This document shows positions 7,701 through 9,301 of a DNA stretch of 9,301 nt, in pieces; the first letter of the stretch is position 1; every line of letters starts with the position of its first letter. This DNA comes from DATMNI01 sp035570275 (GTDB lineage Bacteria; Acidobacteriota; Terriglobia; Bryobacterales; Bryobacteraceae). Under the pieces are notes generated by a model. It had not been told where the DNA came from, ran no database searches, and saw only the letters and a list, made by a program, of their open reading frames with translations. The position numbers and the translations under genes are program-made. The stretch spans positions 1 to 9,301 of the forward strand of contig DATMNI010000255.1 of assembly GCA_035570275.1 (NCBI GenBank). The letters run 5' to 3'.

Positions 7701-8231
7701 ACTACCGTAGGAGCCTCCGAGAAAATCGGGGTCGATACCCTTCTGCACACCCGGCAGGATCCCGAGGAACGACATGGGGTCGCGGGCGCGAACTGAAATC
7801 TGCTGGAGTTCCTTGAGATCGACCAGTTCGGACTTGTCCGAGCTCTCCGTTTCGACCTGCGCCGTCTGCGCGGTCACGTTGATCGATTCGTTGACACCAC
7901 CCACCTGTAATTGCAGTGTGCCGACGGACAGGCGCGTGGAAGACACGACCACATTGCCTCGCCGCTCCAGGGTCCGGAACCCGGTAGTCTGCACCTTTAC
8001 AGTGTAAGTACCCGGATTCACACTGGCAAAAACGAAATCGCCTGATTGGTTCGTGATTTCCGAGCGTTGATCTCCGGATGCCTCGTTAATGAGTGTAATG
8101 GAACTGCCGGGAATTACCCGGTTGGTTGAATCGGCTACCGTTCCCACCACCGAACTGGAGCCTGTCTGCGCTATGGCGGAAACAGCCACCGCCAGCGAGA
8201 CGAAGATCGTCGGACAAAGACGTTTAAACAT
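4728..8231 (-). CDS. Oar-type TonB-dependent outer-membrane receptor
   Basis: A 1167-residue protein. The signal peptide is MFKRLCPTIF to about Gln22 (SAIAQ). A carboxypeptidase-regulatory-like domain follows at about 25-110 (VVGTVADSTNRVIPGSSITL, NQSGDFVFASVNPGTYTVKV, GFRTLERRG). The plug is about 130-245 (VIMSDGVNGGDSQ, ISEVKVLMGNYNAEFGRAGG, INIITKSGG). The rest is an outer-membrane beta barrel with family hallmarks such as YNAEFGRAGGAMINIITK, DKLFFFFLFEDQ and FQFRWEVFN-type strands, ending in RFTF with a terminal Phe, as is usual for barrel insertion. Cysteine pairs (CVQIGC, CLNLSDTNPC, CDP to NTSC) probably close external loops. An upstream in-frame ATG at 8316-8318 would add 29 charged residues before the signal peptide, so the ATG at 8229-8231 with GGAGGTG 10 bases upstream is preferred. 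Such receptors import large substrates such as glycans or peptides using TonB; the ligand cannot be read here. A strong promoter precedes it. Confidence 0.95.
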   Translation of the reverse strand: MFKRLCPTIFVSLAVAVSAIAQTGSSSVVGTVADSTNRVIPGSSITLINEASGDQRSEITNQSGDFVFASVNPGTYTVKVQTTGFRTLERRGNVVVSSTRLSVGTLQLQVGGVNESINVTAQTAQVETESSDKSELVDLKELQQISVRARDPMSFLGILPGVQKGIDPDFLGGSYGSSVPSFQGLSTATNVIMSDGVNGGDSQSGGLYSGTVNLDSISEVKVLMGNYNAEFGRAGGAMINIITKSGGQQYHGSGWFYKRHEQFNANNYFNNLTGLGKPIYRFQTFGGDVGGKVKIPKVNMEDKLFFFFLFEDQRLKTPQAIDRYTMPTALERQGDFSQSFNGTSLIVVKDPLTGQPFPGNKIPQSRADPYSLAEMNILPLPNFAGAGFNYLFQERFINQPRQSSTSRLDYHATEKDTISTTFKTWDANSTGFHVAAGITYPGLALMQYSFSAYQGTVDWTRVVTPHIVNELYAGGLHDVEASPAIGPDCVQIGCGQYNPMKRQNQGALNSLGQFNNTWNPLNFIPKASYGGIPTSFSAAAISFDGREPLSGYDSNLTFKDDVTYAYRSHTFKFGVFYEHSRVGQAATSNFSGSIDFGQNSLDPTNTGYAFANAYVGHFNAYTEDLGRGPDNTRRNIQAVYAQDTWKIKRNLTLDIGLRVYHAPWGLQSDGVASIFAASRFDPTWGGNPPVLYAPISTSSGRQGVNPVTGAIVPQSYIGNIVPGTGNSCLNLSDTNPCKLNGIVIQNDPSYVSGFGFRDYTGAQWDPRIGIAWDPFGNGKTAIRVSYGEFHEASQGNTAFDRGPAFVYTRTVLSGTLDPSLFTQTPLTSPIGVTGGPVKNNKIPVVTQLLFSIQRDIGHSTVATVSYVGNQQRYVSQSYNYNLLPFGARFLPQNADPANPSVALPDPLLRPIQGYLDLAQTHPAAITRYDSLQTKAQHRFASGLEIDANFTWAKNFNYNGWSQLIPVHNFWGLSSIDQTYVVNFSYVYNLPSVTKLVGTNSRMARLSLDNWQVSGITTWGSGFPQSISLTTSDAFDFTGGGDITAQPVLTCDPQLGYGSRNFAQFFNTSCVARPAGRGSYGSRFNGNYFRTPGFNNWDASLFKNFPIREARFLQFRWEVFNVPNHAEASAVNSTARFTPAGLQTTAAFGQVTATRPERRMQLALRFTF

Positions 8232-8241
8232 GGTATTCCCC

Positions 8242-8248
8242 CACCTCC
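8242..8248 (-). promoter_or_regulatory. Ribosome binding site that sets the receptor start
   Basis: GGAGGTG on the minus strand, 10 bases before the ATG at 8229-8231. No comparable site precedes the upstream in-frame ATG at 8316-8318, and only the downstream start puts the signal peptide at the N terminus. Confidence 0.8.
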
Positions 8249-8327
8249 GGGCGTTATTACAGAACCCAGGCTCGCCTCTCAAACGGCCCCCAATTGGCTC
8301 TTTTTCCCCTCGGCCCACTGCGTTCTT

Positions 8328-8371
8328 CGGTGATACACTTTAGCGATACATTCGGGGAAAATATATCACCG
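8328..8371. promoter_or_regulatory. Possible operator: 8-bp inverted repeat overlapping the -10 element
   Basis: CGGTGATA (8328-8335) and TATCACCG (8364-8371) are exact reverse complements with 28 bases between them. The second arm overlaps the first bases of the -10 (8360-8365), and the first lies just downstream of the predicted start. A repressor bound to both arms would block the promoter. No regulator gene is in the window; the role is inferred from position. Confidence 0.35.
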
Positions 8372-8388
8372 TGTCCTGATATTGTCAA
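8360..8388 (-). promoter_or_regulatory. Sigma70-type promoter for the receptor gene
   Basis: On the minus strand, TTGACA (8383-8388) and TATATT (8360-8365) are separated by exactly 17 bases. The -35 is a perfect consensus and the -10 matches at five of six positions. Transcription would start near 8352, leaving a leader of about 120 bases before the ATG at 8231. The region upstream of the -35 is A/T-rich, as in UP elements. Confidence 0.8.
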
Positions 8389-8397
8389 ATCATTTAT

Positions 8398-8416
8398 TTT
8401 ATGATCATTTATGATC
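8398..8416. promoter_or_regulatory. Possible activator site: 9-bp direct repeat with 10-bp period upstream of the -35
   Basis: TTTATGATC occurs at 8398-8406 and again at 8408-8416, one helical turn apart, 10-28 bases upstream of the -35. Both copies would face the same side of the helix as the polymerase. Each copy contains GATC, and ATGATCAT (8401-8408) is a palindrome. This could be an activator site or a simple A/T-rich UP element. Confidence 0.35.
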
Positions 8417-8606
8417 GGCAATGGCAGTGGCCAGCCAAGACGATCAGGGGGTTCGCGCTGCCGCAGTAGGTTCCCACCGCCGTGGGTTGTTTCGATGCGT
8501 CCGCCGCGAAGTAGGCCGATTCGGTGGCGGCATAGCGGACGCTGGACTCACAGGCTTGCCGGAGGCGGGCTGGGCGAAGGGTGACGTGCGGAACGAAGCC
8601 AATTTC
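8409..8606 (-). pseudogene. Possible coding remnant ending just upstream of the receptor promoter
   Basis: A 65-codon open frame on the minus strand runs from just after a TGA (8607-8609) to a TAA (8409-8411). It has no ATG, GTG or usable TTG near its start. Its composition looks coding-like, with third positions mostly G or C, and residues such as YAATESAYFAADASKQP, but I recognise no family. It may be the 3' end of a gene whose front was lost or replaced near 8607, where the purine-rich tract begins. In G+C-rich DNA an open frame this short can also arise by chance. Confidence 0.2.
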
Positions 8607-8660
8607 TCACCGCGGAGCCGGCCGAGACGCGGAGGAAGACGGAGAGAAGACCTTTAAGGG
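8607..8660. repeat. Purine-rich low-complexity tract (GCGGAG/GACGGAG type)
   Basis: The plus strand reads TCACCGCGGAG, then CGAGACGCGGAGGAAGACGG, then AGAGAAGACC: a loose 8-10-base rhythm of GGAG or GAG units. It resembles low-complexity intergenic repeats of the type CACCGCGGAGACGCGGAG that I recall from many soil and planctomycete-like genomes. Similar GAG-rich sequence returns at about 8706-8735. A small stem (8688-8694 with 8698-8705, one bulge) lies between. The rest of 8661-8789 holds nothing I can identify. Confidence 0.45.
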
Positions 8661-8791
8661 TAGGTTGGGATTTGTTCTGAGCGCGAGGGTTTGAAAGTCA
8701 AAACCTGAGAGCGCTGAGGGAGCGGAGACACTGATGGGCTGGTGCAGCGAAGAGACACGTGTGGATTGAGAGTTGGTAGAAAGTTCGTTGC

Positions 8792-8850
8792 GGGCGGCCG
8801 GGCTTTTGGGGTTGCCCCCACGGACTTATCGCCGTGCGTGTCGGCCGCCC
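8792..8850. repeat. Long hairpin with branched interior
   Basis: GGGCGGCCG (8792-8800) pairs perfectly with CGGCCGCCC (8842-8850), with one more G-U possible at 8801/8841 on the plus strand. Inside, TGGGG (8807-8811) pairs with CCCCA (8816-8820) around a TTGC loop, and CACGG (8819-8823) can pair with CCGTG (8832-8836). The inner two overlap by two bases and partly compete. Confidence 0.55.
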
Positions 8851-8881
8851 AATGGATTGGAGAGCACCTTCGATGATCTAG

Positions 8882-8899
8882 GCCCGCTGAATGGCGGGC
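8882..8899. repeat. Short perfect hairpin
   Basis: GCCCGC (8882-8887) and GCGGGC (8894-8899) are exact reverse complements around a six-base loop, TGAATG. No T-run follows on either side. Confidence 0.55.
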
Positions 8900-8914
8900 A
8901 TATCCCTGCCGTCC

Positions 8915-8944
8915 CCAGAGGGGGATCCGGCGCTCTTCCTCTGG
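8915..8944 (+). repeat. 11-bp hairpin with two G-U pairs on the plus strand
   Basis: CCAGAGGGGGA (8915-8925) pairs with TCTTCCTCTGG (8934-8944). The pairs 8922/8937 and 8923/8936 are G-U if the plus strand is transcribed and would be C-A mismatches in a minus-strand transcript. The loop is TCCGGCGC. Confidence 0.5.
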
Positions 8945-8981
8945 TACCAGATGTCGCGACAATAACCGGTATCCGCTCACC

Positions 8982-9006
8982 ACCCGATTTTACGGGTTCG
9001 AACCCG
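8982..9006. repeat. 14-bp perfect palindrome with an alternative overlapping stem
   Basis: CGGGTTCGAACCCG (8993-9006) is fully self-complementary. Its left half can instead pair with ACCCG (8982-8986) through CGGGT (8993-8997), so two exclusive folds exist. It superficially looks like a tRNA T-arm but is one loop base short, with no other tRNA arms. Confidence 0.6.
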
Positions 9007-9045
9007 ATGTCTCTCCGCCTGCCCCGTAGCGCTGCGCTCAGACAG

Positions 9046-9071
9046 CCGTAAGGGCGTTGACGGCCTTACGG
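9046..9071. repeat. 8-bp hairpin
   Basis: CCGTAAGG (9046-9053) and CCTTACGG (9064-9071) are exact reverse complements around a 10-base loop, GCGTTGACGG. There is no poly-T after it on the plus strand and none before it that would serve the minus strand, so it is not an obvious terminator. Confidence 0.6.
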
Positions 9072-9112
9072 AGAGTTCAGTTCCACCGTACGTGCAACGC
9101 TTCGTGGCCACG

Positions 9113-9301
9113 CGAAAACCGTCGAAGGAATCTGGCCCAGAGGGCACCCGGGCGAGACCTCCTGATTGGAAAGTAGCACAGCGGTCAAGGGGTTTCGGGG
9201 GCGAATGTCTGTAACCGATTGAATTCAGGGTAAAGATAAAATCGATTTTGCTGTCACCGCCGTTTCGCGGCGTTCACGCGCGCTCTTGGACGGAATGTGC
9301 C
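9113..9301. other. Right-edge stretch without a recognisable gene
   Basis: No supported coding region. It contains a 12-bp perfect palindrome AAAATCGATTTT (9238-9249) and a small hairpin CGCCG/CGGCG (9258-9272, loop TTTCG). An open plus-strand frame without an ATG runs from 8966 through this area to a TAA at 9212-9214; I do not recognise its product and do not call it. The sequence may belong to the same element as the structured segment to its left, or be the leader of a gene beyond the edge. Confidence 0.4.

Larger units (their letters stand above)
8790..9112 (+). other. Palindrome- and hairpin-dense non-coding segment, possible structured RNA
   Basis: Within about 320 bases there are a 9-bp stem with a branched interior (8792-8850), a 6-bp hairpin (8882-8899), an 11-bp hairpin (8915-8944), perfect palindromes CTGGTACCAG (8941-8950), TGTCGCGACA (8952-8961), CGGGTTCGAACCCG (8993-9006) and CGTGGCCACG (9103-9112), and an 8-bp hairpin (9046-9071). 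Two stems contain G-U pairs only if the plus strand is the RNA. The open frames here lack support. Candidates include a structured non-coding RNA, part of a group II intron, or a mobile-element remnant; I saw no group II domain V and no adjacent reverse transcriptase or nuclease gene. Strand and boundaries are provisional. Confidence 0.35.

Noticed and set aside
8232..8318. Longer receptor start at the ATG 8316-8318
   Set aside because: It would place 29 charged residues before the signal peptide and has no good ribosome site; the ATG at 8229-8231 has both.
8382..8415. Divergent plus-strand promoter (TTGTCA with TATGAT)
   Set aside because: The spacing is 12 or 22 bases, outside the working range, and no gene follows on the plus strand.
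8993..9006. tRNA T-arm (GGTTCGAACC)
   Set aside because: The loop is one base short of a T-loop, the flanks do not pair as an acceptor stem, and no anticodon or D-arm is found on either strand.
8773..9051. 92-codon plus-strand frame and the overlapping 109-codon minus-strand frame (8654-8983)
   Set aside because: Both cross the hairpins and palindromes, have no ribosome site and give Arg/Pro/Ser-rich products without known motifs.
9030..9130. Group II intron domain V, suggested by GCACGTACGG on the minus strand
   Set aside because: The matching 5' strand (AGCCGT-type) and GAAA tetraloop are absent, and no reverse transcriptase is in the window; kept only as one hypothesis to scan for.
1..9301. 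CRISPR array, insertion sequence or transposase
   Set aside because: No regularly spaced repeats longer than 12 bp, no DDE or other transposase motif, and no terminal inverted repeats with target duplications were seen.

Overview
The window looks like a chromosomal segment of an Acidobacteriota member, probably of the Solibacter/Bryobacter type. This rests on the moderately high G+C, a very large Oar-type TonB-dependent receptor with an N-terminal carboxypeptidase-regulatory domain, a small secreted OB-like protein of a style common in that phylum, and a Tat-exported sugar isomerase beside a ThuA-domain protein. Taxonomy is inferred from protein style only; there is no rRNA or marker gene here.

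All recognisable genes lie on the minus strand and read from high to low coordinates. The order of transcription is: a near-consensus sigma70-type promoter (8360-8388) with possible operator repeats; a TonB-dependent receptor (4728-8231); a small secreted protein with a C-terminal membrane segment (4249-4668); a 265-base gap containing an inverted repeat; a secreted two-domain protein joining a decayed isomerase-type barrel to a ThuA domain (2283-3983); a Tat-exported sugar phosphate isomerase/epimerase-like protein (1362-2273); and a secreted alpha/beta hydrolase that runs off the left edge (1-1320). The last three genes are separated by 9 and 41 bases and almost certainly form one operon. 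Co-transcription with the receptor pair is plausible but not shown.

A reasonable reading is a glycan or (keto)sugar uptake and processing locus: the receptor imports an oligomer across the outer membrane, the hydrolase removes an ester or cuts the polymer, and the isomerase and ThuA proteins act on the sugar. The substrate cannot be read from the sequence. Two proteins carry degenerate second domains. The hydrolase has a second copy of its own fold without the nucleophile. The ThuA protein has an N-terminal barrel without the metal-binding residues, with a 12-bp tandem repeat exactly where a key motif should be.

The right end (about 8410-9301) has no convincing gene. It holds a possible coding remnant next to the promoter, a purine-rich low-complexity tract, and a stretch (about 8790-9112, with outliers to 9272) unusually dense in perfect palindromes and hairpins. 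G-U pairs in two of the stems favour a plus-strand transcript. This is the best candidate for something undescribed, such as a structured RNA or mobile-element fragment, but I cannot assign a family.
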